A stretch of DNA of 64,000 nt from Salinarimonas rosea DSM 21201 (GTDB taxonomy: Bacteria; Pseudomonadota; Alphaproteobacteria; Rhizobiales; Beijerinckiaceae): NCBI RefSeq assembly GCF_000429045.1, contig NZ_AUBC01000025.1:1-64000 (forward strand). The letters run 5' to 3'. The translations under genes and the position numbers were made by a program. This document shows, piece by piece, positions 1 through 13,203 of the stretch (positions are counted from its first letter, which is position 1; the number at the start of each line of letters is the position of its first letter). Below the pieces are notes generated by a model. It was not told the DNA's origin, did no database searches, and saw only the letters and a list, made by a program, of their open reading frames with translations.

Positions 1-30
1 CCTTCCCCTACAGGGAAGGAGAAGGGGGGC
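1..30. repeat. Right end of a family-B palindromic repeat
   Basis: The first 19 bases form a hairpin, CCTTCCC and GGGAAGG around CTACA. The same end sequence closes the 207-bp element at 22344-22550, so this looks like the end of another copy cut by the window edge. It lies just past the lpd stop codon and might also serve as the 3' hairpin of that transcript. The rest of the copy is not visible. Confidence 0.6.
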
Positions 31-72
31 GCGCCCGCCGAAGGCCTCCGCGACGCGGCTCGTGCCGCGCCC

Positions 73-1476
73 TCACATGTGCAGCGCGCGCTTCTCCACC
101 GCCAGCGCGGCTTCCTTCACCGCCTCGGCCAGCGTCGGGTGCGCGTGGCAGGTGCGGGCGACGTCCTCGGAGGAGGCGCCGAACTCCATGGCGACCGCGA
201 TCTCGTGGATCAGGTTGCCCGCCTCCGGCCCGACGATGTGGGCGCCGAGCACGCGATCGGTCTTGGCGTCGGCCAGGATCTTGACGAAGCCGTCGGTCAT
301 CAGGTTCGCCTTGGCGCGGCCGTTGGCCGTGAAGGGGAACTTGCCGACGTTGTAGGCGATGCCCTGAGCCTTCAGGTCCTCCTCCGTCGCGCCGACGGCG
401 GCGACCTCCGGATAGGTGTAGACCACGTTGGGGATGACGCCGTAGTTCACGTGCCCGCCCTTGCCGGCGAGCATCTCGGCCAGCGCCACGCCCTCGTCCT
501 CGGCCTTGTGGGCGAGCATCGGGCCGGTGGTGACGTCGCCGATGGCGTAGATGCCCGGGACGTTGGTGGCGTAGTGCGCGTCGATGGCGACGCGGCCCTT
601 CTCGTCCTTGGCGACGCCGACCTCCTCGAGGCCGAGCCCGTCGGTGTAGGGGCGCCGGCCCACCGCCACGAGCACCACGTCGGCCTCGATGGTCTCGGCC
701 TCGCCGCCCTTCGCCGGCTCGACCTGGAGCGTGACGCCCGCGTCCGTCGCCGTCGCCGCGGTGACCTTGGACGACAGCTTGAAGGTCATGCCCTGCTTGG
801 CCAGGATGCGCTGGAACTGCTTCGCCGTGTCCGCGTCGATGCCGGCCAGGATCCGGTCGAGATACTCGATCACCGTCACCTTGGCGCCGAGACGCCGCCA
901 GACCGAGCCGAGCTCGAGGCCGATCACGCCGCCGCCGATCAGGACCAGGTGGCCCGGCACCTGCTCGAGGTCGAGGGCGCCGGTGGAGGAGACGATGCGC
1001 TTCTCGTCGATCGTGATGCCGGGCAGCGAGACCACCTCCGAGCCGGTGGCGACGACGATCGACTTCGTCTCGAGCGTCGTCTTCGTGCCGTCGTCGGCGG
1101 TCACCTCGACCTTGCCGGCGGCCAGGATCCTGCCGGTGCCCCGATGGGCGTCGATCTTGTTCTTCTTCAGGAGGAACTCGACGCCCTTGGTGTTGCCGGC
1201 GATCGCCTCGTCCTTGAAGGCGAGCATCTTCTGGAGGTCGATCTTGGGCGTGCCCACCTCGATGCCGAAGGCACCGAAATGATGCGCCGCCTCCTCGTAG
1301 AGGTGGGACGCGTGGAGCAGCGCCTTCGAGGGGATGCAGCCCACGTTGAGGCAGGTGCCGCCATGCGCCTCGCGCTTCTCGACGACGGCGGTCTTGAGCC
1401 CCAGCTGCGCCGCGCGAATGGCGCAGACATAGCCGCCCGGGCCGGTTCCGATGATGACGAGATCGTAGGTGGACAT
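73..1476 (-). CDS. lpdA: Dihydrolipoyl dehydrogenase (E3)
   Basis: FAD-dependent enzyme that reoxidises dihydrolipoamide on the E2 subunit of 2-oxoacid dehydrogenase complexes, passing electrons to NAD+. The 467-residue length is normal. The N-terminal dinucleotide fold GTGPGG is at residues 10-15, the redox disulfide GGTCLNVGC has C42 and C47, a second nucleotide-binding site [11 protein letters not shown] lies mid-protein, and the C-terminal HAHPT motif near residue 444 supplies the catalytic His. It is the last gene of the mdh-suc operon, 75 bp after sucB, so it most likely serves the 2-oxoglutarate dehydrogenase complex. Other E3 copies may exist elsewhere. Confidence 0.97.
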   Translation of the reverse strand: MSTYDLVIIGTGPGGYVCAIRAAQLGLKTAVVEKREAHGGTCLNVGCIPSKALLHASHLYEEAAHHFGAFGIEVGTPKIDLQKMLAFKDEAIAGNTKGVEFLLKKNKIDAHRGTGRILAAGKVEVTADDGTKTTLETKSIVVATGSEVVSLPGITIDEKRIVSSTGALDLEQVPGHLVLIGGGVIGLELGSVWRRLGAKVTVIEYLDRILAGIDADTAKQFQRILAKQGMTFKLSSKVTAATATDAGVTLQVEPAKGGEAETIEADVVLVAVGRRPYTDGLGLEEVGVAKDEKGRVAIDAHYATNVPGIYAIGDVTTGPMLAHKAEDEGVALAEMLAGKGGHVNYGVIPNVVYTYPEVAAVGATEEDLKAQGIAYNVGKFPFTANGRAKANLMTDGFVKILADAKTDRVLGAHIVGPEAGNLIHEIAVAMEFGASSEDVARTCHAHPTLAEAVKEAALAVEKRALHM

Positions 1477-1551
1477 GAAGCAAGCCTCGAAGTCGTGGGC
1501 GGCGCGCGGAGGTGCGCGCGCCGGTAAATCGGGAGGGTGGTCGGCGCGGGA

Positions 1552-2826
1552 TCAGAGATCCAGAACGAGCCGCGCCGGGTCCTCCAGCGCCTCCTTCACC
1601 CGCACGAGGAAGGTCACGGCCTCCTTGCCGTCGACGATGCGGTGGTCGTAGGAGAGCGCGAGATACATCATCGGGCGCACCACCACCTGGCCGCCGCGCA
1701 CCACGGGGCGCTCCTCGATGCGGTGCATGCCGAGGATGCCCGACTGCGGCGCGTTGAGGATCGGCGTCGACATCAGCGAGCCGTAGATGCCGCCGTTGGT
1801 GATGGTGAAGGTGCCGCCCTGCATCTCGTCGATGGAGAGCTTGCCGTCGCGGGCCTTCTTGCCGTAGACGCCGATCTGCTTCTCGATCTCGGCGATGGAC
1901 ATCTGGTCGGCGTCGCGCACCACCGGCACGACGAGGCCCTTCTCGGTGCCGACCGCGATGCCGACGTGATAGTAGTTCTTGTAGACGAGGTCGGTGCCGT
2001 CGATCTCGGCGTTGACCGCCGGGAGCTCCTTGAGCGCCTGCACGCAGGCCTTGGTGAAGAAGCCCATGAAGCCGAGCTTCACGCCGTGCTTCTTCTCGAA
2101 CACGTCCTTGTAGGTCTTGCGCATCTCCATCACGGCCGACATGTCGACGTCGTTGAACGTCGTCAGCATGGCGGCGGTGTTCTGCGCGTCCTTGAGGCGG
2201 CGCGCGATGGTCTGGCGCAGCTTCGTCATGCGCACGCGCTCCTCGCGCGACGCGTCGTCGGGCGCGGAGGGGGCGCGCATCTGCGCGGGCGCAGGGGCGG
2301 GAGCGGCCGGAGCCTGGGCGCCGCCGCCGGCGATGGCGGCGAGCATGTCGCCCTTGGTGACGCGCCCGTCCTTGCCCGAGGCCGCGACCTGCGCCGGGTC
2401 GACGCCGCTCTCGCGGGCGAGGCGACCCACTGCCGGGCCGTGATCCTCGGTGGCGAGGCCGGTCTTGGGCGCATTGCCGTAGCCCTGCGTCGAGACGGCC
2501 GGGGCCTCGGCGGGCTTCGCGGCGGGCGCAGGCTTCTCGGCCGGCTTCTCCTCCGCCTTTTCCGTCTTCTTCGCGGCCGCGGCCGTGCCGCCCTCGTCGA
2601 TCGTGCCGAGGACGGCCCCCGGCTCCACCGTCGCGCCCTCCGCCTGGACGATCTCGGCGATCACGCCGGAGGCGGGCGCGGGCACCTCGAGCGTGACCTT
2701 GTCGGTCTCGAGCTCGACGAGGGGCTCGTCGGCGGCGACGGCCTCTCCGGGCTTCTTGAACCAGCGGGCGATGGTCGCCTCGCTGACGGATTCGCCGAGG
2801 GTGGGGACGCGGATCTCAGTGGCCAT
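1552..2826 (-). CDS. sucB: Dihydrolipoyllysine succinyltransferase, E2 of 2-oxoglutarate dehydrogenase
   Basis: Core E2 subunit that moves the succinyl group from E1 to CoA. The chosen ATG gives 424 residues and begins [14 protein letters not shown]; an upstream in-frame ATG adds only six non-conserved residues. A single lipoyl domain covers residues 1-78 with the lipoylated lysine in ETDKV (K43). A long Ala/Pro/Glu/Lys linker follows, then a peripheral subunit-binding domain near 120-165, then the catalytic acyltransferase domain with SYDHRIVDG (H395, D399). It lies 78 bp downstream of sucA and upstream of lpd, which completes the three-subunit complex in one operon. Confidence 0.97.
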   Translation of the reverse strand: MATEIRVPTLGESVSEATIARWFKKPGEAVAADEPLVELETDKVTLEVPAPASGVIAEIVQAEGATVEPGAVLGTIDEGGTAAAAKKTEKAEEKPAEKPAPAAKPAEAPAVSTQGYGNAPKTGLATEDHGPAVGRLARESGVDPAQVAASGKDGRVTKGDMLAAIAGGGAQAPAAPAPAPAQMRAPSAPDDASREERVRMTKLRQTIARRLKDAQNTAAMLTTFNDVDMSAVMEMRKTYKDVFEKKHGVKLGFMGFFTKACVQALKELPAVNAEIDGTDLVYKNYYHVGIAVGTEKGLVVPVVRDADQMSIAEIEKQIGVYGKKARDGKLSIDEMQGGTFTITNGGIYGSLMSTPILNAPQSGILGMHRIEERPVVRGGQVVVRPMMYLALSYDHRIVDGKEAVTFLVRVKEALEDPARLVLDL

Positions 2827-2904
2827 CGGTTCGGGTCGCTTCATCGCACGGGAGAGGAGGGGCGGGGTGCCCGCCGCGCGGGGCGGCGGGCCGGGGCACC
2901 GGCG

Positions 2905-5868
2905 TCAGCCGGCATAGACCTCGTCGAGGAAGGCCTGGAGCTGGTGGAGGTGCTTCGACATCAGGCCCGTGGCGGTGGCGGCCGAGGCCGGGCGCCCGGC
3001 ATAGCGCGGGCGCGCCACCTTGGAGCCGGCGTGCCGCAGCACCCACTCGAGGTAGGGCTCGACGAAGGTCCAGGAGCCCATGTTCTTGGGCTCCTCCTGG
3101 CACCAGACCACGTCGGCGTTCTTGAAGCGCGAGAGCTCCTGCTGCAGCGACTTGAGCGGGAACGGGTAGAGCTGCTCGACGCGCAGCAGGTAGACGTCGT
3201 TGACGCCGCGCTTCTCGCGCTCCTCGAACAGGTCGTAGTAGACCTTGCCGGAGCACAGCACCACGCGGCGGACCTTGTCGTCGCGCACGAGCTGGATGTC
3301 GCCGACCCCGTACTGGGCGTCGTCGTGCAGGATGCGGTGGAAGGCGGAGTCCGGCCCGAAATACTCCGCCGTCGAGACGCAGCGCTTGTGGCGGAGCAGG
3401 CTCTTGGGCGTCATCAGGATCAGCGGCTTGCGGAACTCGCGCTTGAGCTGGCGCCGCAGGATGTGGAAGTAGTTCGCCGGCGTCGAGACGTTGGCGACCT
3501 GCATGTTGTCTTCCGCGCACATCTGCAGGAAGCGCTCGAGCCGTGCGGAGGAGTGCTCCGGCCCCTGGCCCTCGTAGCCGTGCGGAAGCAGGCAGACGAG
3601 GCCCGACATGCGCAGCCACTTGCGCTCGCCCGAGGAGACGAACTGGTCGAACACGACCTGCGCGCCGTTGGCGAAGTCGCCGAACTGCGCCTCCCACAGG
3701 GTCAGCGCGTTGGGCTCGGCCAGGGAGTAGCCGTACTCGAAGCCGAGCACCGCCTCCTCCGACAGCATCGAGTTGATGACCTCGTAGTGCGCCTGGTCCT
3801 CGGCGATGTGGTTCAAGGGCGTGTAGCGCTCCTCGGTCTCCTGGTCGAGGAGCACGGAATGGCGCTGCGAGAACGTGCCGCGCTCGCAGTCCTGGCCGGA
3901 GAGCCGCACGCGGTGGCCGTCGAGCAGCAGCGAGCCGAAGGCCAGCGCCTCGGCGGTCGCCCAGTCGATGCCTTCGCCGCTCTCGAGCATCTTCCTGCGG
4001 TTGTCGAGGAAGCGCTTGATGGTGCGGTGGACGGCGAAGCCCTCCGGCACCGTCGTCAGCGCCGCGCCGATCTGCTGGAGCATCTCGGGCTCGATGCCGG
4101 TGCGGCCGCGGCGGGGATCGTCGACGTCCTCCTTGACGGCCTTGAGGCCGGCCCAGCGTCCGTCGAGCCAATCCGCCTTGTTCGGCTTGAAGGCGGTGGC
4201 GGTGTCGAACTCCTCGTCGAGGCGCTTGCGGAACGAGGCCTTCATCTCCTCGATCTCGGCCTCGGTGACGGTGCCGTCGGCCACGAGCTTGCGGCCGTAG
4301 AGCTCCAGCGTCGAGGGATGCTCGCGGATGATCTTGTACATGCGCGGCTGGGTGAAGGACGGCTCGTCGCCCTCGTTGTGGCCGTAGCGCCGGTAGCAGA
4401 ACATGTCGATGACGACCGGCTTCTGGAAGCGCTGGCGGTACTCGGTCGCGACCTTGGCGGCGAAGACCACCGATTCCGGATCGTCGCCGTTGCAGTGCAG
4501 GATCGGCGCCTCGACCATCTTCGCCACGTCCGACGGATAGGGCGAGGAGCGCGAGTAGCGCGGGTTCGTGGTGAAGCCGATCTGGTTGTTGATGATGAAG
4601 TGGATCGAGCCGCCGGTGCGGTGGCCCTTCAGGCCCGACAGCCCGAGGCACTCGGCCACCACGCCCTGCCCGGCGAAGGCCGCGTCGCCGTGCAGCAGCA
4701 GCGGCAGCACCGCCGTGCGCAGGTCCGGCGGGCACTTGTGCTGGTCCTGCTTGGCGCGCACCTTGCCGAGCACCACGGGATCGACGATCTCGAGGTGCGA
4801 GGGGTTGGCGGTCAGCGACAGGTGGACGTTGTTGCCGTCGAAGGTGCGGTCCGACGAGGCGCCGAGGTGATACTTGACGTCGCCGGAGCCCTCGACCTCG
4901 TCGGGGGCGAAGGAGCCGCCCTTGAACTCGTGGAACAGCGCCCGGTGCGGCTTGCCCATCACCTGGGTGAGCACGTTGAGGCGCCCGCGATGGGCCATGC
5001 CCAGCACGATCTCCTTAACGCCGAGGTTGCCGCCGCGCTTGATGATCTGCTCGAGCGCCGGGATCAGGGATTCGCCGCCGTCCAGCCCGAAGCGCTTGGT
5101 GCCGGTATACTTGCGGTCGAGGAAGGTCTCGAAGCCCTCCGCCTCGACCAGCTTGTTGAGGATCGCGCGCTTGCCCTCGCGGGTGAAGGCGATCTCCTTG
5201 TCGGGACCCTCGATGCGCTCCTGGATCCAGGCCTTCTCGACGGGATCCGAGATGTGCATGAACTCGACGCCGAGCGTCTGGCAGTAGGTCCGCTCCAGGA
5301 TCGCCAGGATCTCGCGCACGGTGCCGAACTCGAGGCCGAGCACCATGTCGAGGAAGATCTTGCGGTCGTAGTCCTCCGGCGCGAAGCCGTAATGCGCCGG
5401 CGAGAGCTCCTCGTCGGAGACGCGCTTCTCGAAGCCGAGCGGGTCGAGGTTGGCGTGCAGGTGGCCGCGCATGCGGAAGGCGCGGATCATCATCAGCGCC
5501 CGCAGGCTGTCGCGGGTCGCCTGCTGGACCTCGGCCTGGCTGATCTCGACGCCCTTGGACTGCGCCTTGGCCTTCAGCTTGTCGCCGACGTGCTTCTCGA
5601 CCTCGATCCAGTTGCCGTCGAGCGCGGAGACGAGCTCGCCGTTCATCGGGATCGGCCAGTTCGGCCGCTTCCAGGAGGCGCCCTGCGCGTTCTTGGCGAC
5701 GGTGGTGCTCTCCTCCTTCATCGCCCCGAAGAAGGCCTGCCACTCCGCGTCGACCGCGTGCGGGTCGCGTGTGTAGGCGGCGTAGAGCTCCTCGATGTAG
5801 GCCGCGTTCGTGCCCGAGAGGAAGGAGGTCTGGAGGAAACCTTCGTTGGCGTCGTTCTGGCGTGCCAT
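2905..5868 (-). CDS. sucA: 2-oxoglutarate dehydrogenase E1 component
   Basis: Thiamine-diphosphate-dependent decarboxylase of the TCA cycle, 987 residues, the usual size for alphaproteobacterial SucA. The N-terminal segment includes GTNAAYIEELY, typical of the E1o N-terminal domain that contacts E2. The thiamine and active-site region shows GMAHRGRLNVL, and the cofactor region shows GDAAFAGQGVV and INNQIGFTT. The ATG at 5868 is supported by the conserved start MARQNDANEGFLQTSFL. A 178-bp spacer without a gene separates it from sucD upstream. The order sucD-sucA-sucB-lpd is standard for this bacterial group. Confidence 0.98.
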   Translation of the reverse strand: MARQNDANEGFLQTSFLSGTNAAYIEELYAAYTRDPHAVDAEWQAFFGAMKEESTTVAKNAQGASWKRPNWPIPMNGELVSALDGNWIEVEKHVGDKLKAKAQSKGVEISQAEVQQATRDSLRALMMIRAFRMRGHLHANLDPLGFEKRVSDEELSPAHYGFAPEDYDRKIFLDMVLGLEFGTVREILAILERTYCQTLGVEFMHISDPVEKAWIQERIEGPDKEIAFTREGKRAILNKLVEAEGFETFLDRKYTGTKRFGLDGGESLIPALEQIIKRGGNLGVKEIVLGMAHRGRLNVLTQVMGKPHRALFHEFKGGSFAPDEVEGSGDVKYHLGASSDRTFDGNNVHLSLTANPSHLEIVDPVVLGKVRAKQDQHKCPPDLRTAVLPLLLHGDAAFAGQGVVAECLGLSGLKGHRTGGSIHFIINNQIGFTTNPRYSRSSPYPSDVAKMVEAPILHCNGDDPESVVFAAKVATEYRQRFQKPVVIDMFCYRRYGHNEGDEPSFTQPRMYKIIREHPSTLELYGRKLVADGTVTEAEIEEMKASFRKRLDEEFDTATAFKPNKADWLDGRWAGLKAVKEDVDDPRRGRTGIEPEMLQQIGAALTTVPEGFAVHRTIKRFLDNRRKMLESGEGIDWATAEALAFGSLLLDGHRVRLSGQDCERGTFSQRHSVLLDQETEERYTPLNHIAEDQAHYEVINSMLSEEAVLGFEYGYSLAEPNALTLWEAQFGDFANGAQVVFDQFVSSGERKWLRMSGLVCLLPHGYEGQGPEHSSARLERFLQMCAEDNMQVANVSTPANYFHILRRQLKREFRKPLILMTPKSLLRHKRCVSTAEYFGPDSAFHRILHDDAQYGVGDIQLVRDDKVRRVVLCSGKVYYDLFEEREKRGVNDVYLLRVEQLYPFPLKSLQQELSRFKNADVVWCQEEPKNMGSWTFVEPYLEWVLRHAGSKVARPRYAGRPASAATATGLMSKHLHQLQAFLDEVYAG

Positions 5869-6046
5869 GGCGTTCGTTCGTCCGGTTCAGCGCGGTTGCG
5901 CTCCGCGCCGGGATCTCGTGGGGGCGATGCCTCGCCCCCGGCTGCCTCACCCGGCCTCCCCCCGGGGCGCGCGCCCCGGCCGGGTCTGGGTAGAGGACGC
6001 GGATCCTACCGCGGCCTCCTTCTCGTCGCGTTAACCAACGCGCGTC

Positions 6047-6931
6047 TCAGCCCTTCAGGACCTCGACCAGCGTCTTGCCGATGCGCGCGGGCGAGGGCGA
6101 GACCCTGATGCCCGCCGCCTCCATCGCCGCGATCTTGTCCTCGGCGCCGCCCTTGCCGCCGGAGATGATGGCGCCGGCATGGCCCATGCGCCGGCCGGGA
6201 GGGGCCGTGCGGCCGGCGATGAAGCCGACCATCGGCTTCTTGCGCCCGCGCTTGGCCTCGTCGGCCAGGAACTGCGCCGCGTCCTCCTCGGCCGAGCCGC
6301 CGATCTCGCCGATCATGACGATCGACTGCGTGGCGTCGTCGGCGAGGAAGTGCTCGAGCACGTCGATGAACTCGGTGCCCTTCACCGGGTCGCCGCCGAT
6401 GCCGACCGCGGTGGTCTGGCCCAGGCCCTCGTTCGAGGTCTGGAACACGGCCTCGTAGGTCAGCGTGCCCGAGCGCGAGACGATGCCCACCGAGCCCTTC
6501 TTGAAGATGTTGCCCGGCATGATGCCGATCTTCGATTCGCCAGCGGTGACCACGCCGGGGCAGTTCGGCCCGACGAGCCGCGACTTGGACCCGCAGAGGG
6601 CGCGCTTCACCTTCACCATGTCGAGCACCGGGATGCCCTCGGTGATGCAGACGATGAGCGGGATCTCGGCGTCGACCGCCTCGAGGATGGCGTCGGCGGC
6701 GCCCGGGGGCGGCACGTAGATCACCGAGGCGTCGGCACCCGTGGCCTCGCGGGCCTCGCGCACCGTGTCGAAGACGGGCAGCCCGAGGTGGGTCGCGCCG
6801 CCCTTCCCGGGCGAGGTGCCGCCGACCATCTTCGTGCCGTAGGCGATGGCCTGCTCGGAATGGAAGGTCCCGTTCTTGCCGGTGAAGCCCTGGCAGATGA
6901 CCTTGGTGTTCGCGTCGATGAGAATGGACAA
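6047..6931 (-). CDS. sucD: Succinyl-CoA synthetase alpha subunit
   Basis: Binds CoA and carries the phosphohistidine intermediate of succinyl-CoA synthetase. I place the start at a TTG codon (6931), giving 294 residues that begin [18 protein letters not shown] as in homologues; a GGAGG lies 5 bases upstream, and the frame above it has no family similarity. The CoA-binding Rossmann fold is N-terminal, and the active-site histidine is in [12 protein letters not shown] (H251). Uniquely for this operon, sucD is separated from sucC by a two-gene toxin-antitoxin module whose toxin stops only 23 bp before this start. TTG initiation suggests moderate translation. Confidence 0.95.
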   Translation of the reverse strand: MSILIDANTKVICQGFTGKNGTFHSEQAIAYGTKMVGGTSPGKGGATHLGLPVFDTVREAREATGADASVIYVPPPGAADAILEAVDAEIPLIVCITEGIPVLDMVKVKRALCGSKSRLVGPNCPGVVTAGESKIGIMPGNIFKKGSVGIVSRSGTLTYEAVFQTSNEGLGQTTAVGIGGDPVKGTEFIDVLEHFLADDATQSIVMIGEIGGSAEEDAAQFLADEAKRGRKKPMVGFIAGRTAPPGRRMGHAGAIISGGKGGAEDKIAAMEAAGIRVSPSPARIGKTLVEVLKG

Positions 6932-6954
6932 GTGAGCCTCCGGGCCGGGCAGCC

Positions 6955-7374
6955 TCAGTTCGGGCGAAACGGATTGACGACTTGGACGGCGCCGTAGCGC
7001 TGCCCGTGATTCAGGTCTTCGGTGTAGAGGACGGGTGCGTCGAGCGCGTGCGCGGCGGCGAGGATGGCGCCGTCCCAATACGAGATCCGGTACTCGGTCG
7101 CGATGGCTGCGCCCCGACGCACCAGCGCGGCGTCGATCGGAATGCATGGCATCGGGCGGAGCGCGTCCAGCCAAGCCTGCGCATCGGCAGTCGACCAGGA
7201 GCGGTGCACCTTGCGGGTGGTCGTGACGATGAACTCCTGAAGCACCTGCGCGGAGATCCCGATCCGAAGACGGTCGAGGAGATCGGCGGCGGCGCGCGTC
7301 TTGTCGGCGTCGATCTCGGCATGAGAGGCCGCGTAGACGAGAACGTTCGTGTCGACCATCGCATCAACGCTCAT
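6955..7374 (-). CDS. PIN-domain toxin, VapC-like
   Basis: Predicted ribonuclease toxin of a type II toxin-antitoxin module, 139 residues. It opens with the PIN signature [13 protein letters not shown] (acidic D8), and has further acidic residues in [14 protein letters not shown] and near TEDLNHGQ, fitting a metal-dependent nuclease site. It overlaps the upstream antitoxin by 11 bp and ends 23 bp before sucD, so the pair sits inside the TCA operon. VapC proteins usually cut tRNA or rRNA; the target here cannot be read from sequence. A PIN protein without toxin activity is an alternative. Confidence 0.85.
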   Translation of the reverse strand: MSVDAMVDTNVLVYAASHAEIDADKTRAAADLLDRLRIGISAQVLQEFIVTTTRKVHRSWSTADAQAWLDALRPMPCIPIDAALVRRGAAIATEYRISYWDGAILAAAHALDAPVLYTEDLNHGQRYGAVQVVNPFRPN

Positions 7375-7606
7375 AGAGCGACTCCCGCGTCCAGGTCACG
7401 GGCCCGACCTCGAGCGGTGACTGCGCGCGTAGCTCGCGAATGCGACGGCGCATGGCCTCGAGATCGGCATCCGCATCGGTCGGCCCCTTCGCGAGCTGCT
7501 CCAGGTAGTCCCGCAAGAGCCCGTCCGGCGTCGTGCCGCGGGCCGCCGCGTGGGCGGCGACCTTCTCGAGCAGCTCGTCGTCGATCTCGACGGTGATGGA
7601 CGTCAT
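7364..7606 (-). CDS. Ribbon-helix-helix type antitoxin paired with the PIN toxin
   Basis: An 80-residue protein starting [20 protein letters not shown], a beta strand plus helix pattern typical of ribbon-helix-helix antitoxins. The C-terminal tail ends [10 protein letters not shown], the kind of aromatic/basic motif that wraps the PIN toxin. It starts 41 bp after sucC and overlaps the toxin gene by 11 bp, so the two are translationally coupled. By family precedent the protein binds its own operator, but here it lies within a long housekeeping transcript. The exact antitoxin subfamily (VapB or Phd-like) was not resolved. Confidence 0.8.
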   Translation of the reverse strand: MTSITVEIDDELLEKVAAHAAARGTTPDGLLRDYLEQLAKGPTDADADLEAMRRRIRELRAQSPLEVGPVTWTRESLYER

Positions 7607-7647
7607 GACGTCTCTCCTCGGGCAGCGCGCGTCGGCGCCTTCCTCAG

Positions 7648-8844
<1,197 letters not shown>

Positions 8845-8925
8845 GAGATCGGTCCACCCTTGTGGGGATCGGGACGGGCGGCGGCGCGGCCGGGGGCCTC
8901 GCGCCGTCGCGTGCGATGCGTGACG

Positions 8926-10209
<1,284 letters not shown>

Positions 10210-10863
10210 TCAAACCCAGCCCGCGTGCAACGCGCGCAGAACGACGTCGAGCATGGTCGAGAGCCGCTGGTCGAGGACCGAGGCGGGCACCCGCACGTCG
10301 ATGCGCACCATGACGGGGTTCACGAAGCGCTGCACGGCGTCGATCACGAAGGCCATCGCCCGCTCCCGGTCCCGCGGCGCGAAGGCCTCGGTGGCGATCC
10401 CCTCCTCGAGGATGCGCTCCAGCAGCCGCAGCTGGCGGCCGCGGTGCTTGCGGGCGATCCCGCGCGAGGCCTCCACCGCCGAGACGTAGACGTCGAACAC
10501 CGCCTGGTTCTCCACCGCGCAGTCGCGGTAGGCGCGGGCGATGGCGAGCACGAAGCGCTCCAGCTTGTCGTCGACGGGGTCGGGCCCGTCGACGATGTCG
10601 GCGAGGGCGTCCTCGACCTCCCGCAGCCAGCGCCCGGCGATGGCGTCGATCAGGTCGGCCTTGGACGGGTAGTAGCGGTAGACGTTGGCGTGCGTCATTC
10701 CCGCCTCCTCCGCGACGCCGGTGACGGTCAGCCGCCGCGGCCCGAAGCGCGCGAGGTGGTCGGTGGCGATGCGCAGGAGGCGCACGTCGGTAGCGGTCTC
10801 GGCGGGCGGGCGCGGCGGCAAGGGGCGGGCTCCTCGTGCGGGCTCCTGGGGCGATCGGCGCAT
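10210..10863 (-). CDS. TetR/AcrR family transcriptional regulator
   Basis: Predicted one-domain repressor of 217 residues. After an Arg/Pro-rich N-terminal extension of about 20 residues, the TetR helix-turn-helix is clear: [21 protein letters not shown] runs from about 44 to 64, followed by [16 protein letters not shown]. The C-terminal ligand-binding part is family-variable and gives no hint of the effector. It is transcribed away from the chemoreceptor gene across a 223-bp gap and ends 321 bp from mdh, so neither neighbour is a sure target. TetR proteins commonly repress their own promoter. Confidence 0.9.
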   Translation of the reverse strand: MRRSPQEPARGARPLPPRPPAETATDVRLLRIATDHLARFGPRRLTVTGVAEEAGMTHANVYRYYPSKADLIDAIAGRWLREVEDALADIVDGPDPVDDKLERFVLAIARAYRDCAVENQAVFDVYVSAVEASRGIARKHRGRQLRLLERILEEGIATEAFAPRDRERAMAFVIDAVQRFVNPVMVRIDVRVPASVLDQRLSTMLDVVLRALHAGWV

Positions 10864-11086
10864 CCTAGAGCAAGATCGCGGCCGGCACCTCCCCGCCCCG
10901 CTTCCTCGACCGACGCAGGACCCTGCTGCCGGCGCCGGCCACCGCGGGAGGTGGCGGGCGCCCGCTGCACCGGACGCGAAAGCAATCTCTAGTATCGGTG
11001 CCGTTTTACCAAAGGGAAACTCTGATCACCTATCCAGAACTCATCGTCCATGCGGACGTCTCCGGCACGCCTGCAAGGGGGTCGAC

Positions 11087-13150
11087 GTGCAGTTCACCAA
11101 CCTCTCCATCCGCTCCAAGCTCATCGTGCTTTCGGGCCTCCTGTTCGTCGTGGCGATGGCGGCCGTCACCTTCATCGGCTCGGCGATCATGACCGCGTCC
11201 GTGCGGGCGCAGTCCGAGCGCACGGCCGCCGCCGAGCTCGAGCGCACGGCGGCGACGGTATCGGAGGACATCGGCCGCGCGGTGCTCGCCGCCCGGATGG
11301 GCGCGCGCGGCGTGTCGGGCATGCTGGCGCAGGGAACGGTCGACCGCGACGCCCTCGGCGCCTACGTCGCCGCCAACGTCGAGGCCCAGCCCGAGCTCGT
11401 CGGCATGACGCTCGCCTTCGACGCGAACGCGCTCGACGGCCGCGACGCCGACCATGTCGGCCATCCCTATTCCGACGATGCGGGCCGGTTCGTGCCCTAC
11501 TTCTTCCGCGCCGCGGACGGCTCGCTCGGCGTCGAGAAGCTGATCATGACCCCCGAAGCCGGCACCGAGGGCTGGTACGACCGGCCGATGCGCGAGAACC
11601 GCGACCTGATCACCCCGCCCTACACCTACCCGGTCGAAGGCGTCGACGTGCTGATGACCACGGTGAGCACGGTCGTGCGGCGCGAGGGCCGCGCGGTAGG
11701 CATCTTCACCGCCGACCTGCCCCTGACCGACGTCTCGGCGGCGATCGGGGAGCTGCGTCCCTTCGGCGTCGGCTCGGTGATGCTGGTGGCGACCGACGAC
11801 CTCTACGTCGCCCATCCCGACGCGGCGCGCCTCGGCCAGCCGGTGACGGACCCCGCGATCCGCGAGATGCTCGCGGCGCCCGCGGGCGTCGGGCGCGCGC
11901 TCGTCGACGCCGCCGGGGTGGAGCAGTTCGCGCTCTCGACGCCGGTCGCCTTCGACGGGCTCGACGAGACCTGGCGCCTCGTCGTCACGGTGCCGATGGA
12001 GGCGCTCGTCGCCGATGCGGTGTCCGCGCGCAACTCGATGATCCTCGCCGCGCTCGCGGCGCTCGCGGTCGTGCTCGTCGTCGTCTGGTTCACCGCGCAT
12101 TCCCTGGCCCGGCCTATCCTCGCCATGACGGCGCGGATGCGCGTCCTCGCCGAGGGCGACACCGGAACCGAGATCGCCGGAACCGAGCGCGGCGACGAGA
12201 TCGGCGAGATGGCGCGCGCGGTCGCGGTGTTCCGCGACGGCGCGCTCGAGCGCGAGACGCTCTCCGCGGATCAGGCGCGGGCGCAGGAGCGCGACCGGGC
12301 CCGTCAGGCCCGCATCGAAGGCCTCGTCGAGGGCTTCCGCGCCACCGCCGAGGCGCTGGTGCGGCGGGCAGCCGCCTCGGCGAGCGACCTCGACCGCGTC
12401 TCGACCGAGCTCACCGCGCTCGCCGACGGCAGCGCCGGGCGCGCGGAGAGCGCCCGCCAGGCGGCCGGGCGCGCCTCCGAGGACGTCCGTGCCGTGGCGA
12501 CCGCCGCCGAGGAGCTCTCCGCCTCGATCGGCGAGATCGCCTCGCAGGTCACCCGCACGACGGAGATCGTGGCGGTCGCGTCCGAGCGCGCCCAGCGCTC
12601 CAACGTCAAGGTGGGCGAGCTCGCCTCGGCCGCGAGCCGGATCGGCGAGGTGATCGGGCTGATCCAGGCGATCGCCGAGCAGACCAACCTGCTCGCGCTC
12701 AACGCCACGATCGAGGCCGCCCGCGCGGGCGAGGCCGGTCGCGGCTTCGCGGTGGTCGCGGCCGAGGTCAAGAACCTCGCCGAGCAGACCGCCAAGGCGA
12801 CCGAGGAGATCGCGAGCCAGGTCTCCGCCATCCAGGAGGCGACCGGCGAGACGGTGGAATCGATCGCCGGCATCACCACGACCATGGACGACGTGCGCGG
12901 CTACGCCACCGCCATCGCCTCGGCGATCGAGGAGCAGGGCGCGGCGACCGGGGAGATCAGCGGCAACGTCGAGAGCGCGGCGTCGCAGACCGGCGTCGTC
13001 GCCGACGACATCGGCCGCCTCACCGCCGCCGTGGGCGAGACCAGCACGACCGCGGGCCGCGTGCTCGAGGCGTCGCGCACGGTCGGTGCCGCGACGAGCG
13101 ACCTCGAGCGCGAGATCGAGACCTTCCTGAAGTCCGTCGCCGCGGCCTGA
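11087..13150 (+). CDS. Methyl-accepting chemotaxis protein with periplasmic dCache-like sensor
   Basis: Transmembrane chemoreceptor that feeds the CheA/CheY pathway. The GTG at 11087, preceded by AAGGGGG, gives 687 residues. TM1 spans about 10-32 and TM2 about 318-338, bracketing a periplasmic sensor of about 285 residues with dCache features ([29 protein letters not shown]). A HAMP linker covers 340-392, and the signalling hairpin tip [18 protein letters not shown] is near 530. No clear C-terminal CheR-docking pentapeptide is visible; the end is FLKSVAAA. The ligand is unknown, although dCache sensors often bind amino acids or other small metabolites. Confidence 0.92.
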   Translation: MQFTNLSIRSKLIVLSGLLFVVAMAAVTFIGSAIMTASVRAQSERTAAAELERTAATVSEDIGRAVLAARMGARGVSGMLAQGTVDRDALGAYVAANVEAQPELVGMTLAFDANALDGRDADHVGHPYSDDAGRFVPYFFRAADGSLGVEKLIMTPEAGTEGWYDRPMRENRDLITPPYTYPVEGVDVLMTTVSTVVRREGRAVGIFTADLPLTDVSAAIGELRPFGVGSVMLVATDDLYVAHPDAARLGQPVTDPAIREMLAAPAGVGRALVDAAGVEQFALSTPVAFDGLDETWRLVVTVPMEALVADAVSARNSMILAALAALAVVLVVVWFTAHSLARPILAMTARMRVLAEGDTGTEIAGTERGDEIGEMARAVAVFRDGALERETLSADQARAQERDRARQARIEGLVEGFRATAEALVRRAAASASDLDRVSTELTALADGSAGRAESARQAAGRASEDVRAVATAAEELSASIGEIASQVTRTTEIVAVASERAQRSNVKVGELASAASRIGEVIGLIQAIAEQTNLLALNATIEAARAGEAGRGFAVVAAEVKNLAEQTAKATEEIASQVSAIQEATGETVESIAGITTTMDDVRGYATAIASAIEEQGAATGEISGNVESAASQTGVVADDIGRLTAAVGETSTTAGRVLEASRTVGAATSDLEREIETFLKSVAAA

Positions 13151-13163
13151 GCCGGTGCAGGGA

Positions 13164-13180
13164 GCGGTCCGCCGGACCGC
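13164..13180. terminator. Hairpin between convergent MCP and hisD genes
   Basis: Perfect 7-bp stem GCGGTCC/GGACCGC around GCC in the 53-bp space between two convergent stop codons. It could serve both strands, but there is no U-tract on either side, so intrinsic termination is only suggested. Confidence 0.35.
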
Positions 13181-13203
13181 GCCCCGCCCGCCGGCCCGCC
13201 TCG

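Noticed and set aside
1537-6108. A 1523-codon open frame on the plus strand
   Set aside because: It runs opposite to sucB and sucA, is rich in Arg/His/Val/Leu repeats typical of antisense frames in high-GC genes, and has no recognisable domain.
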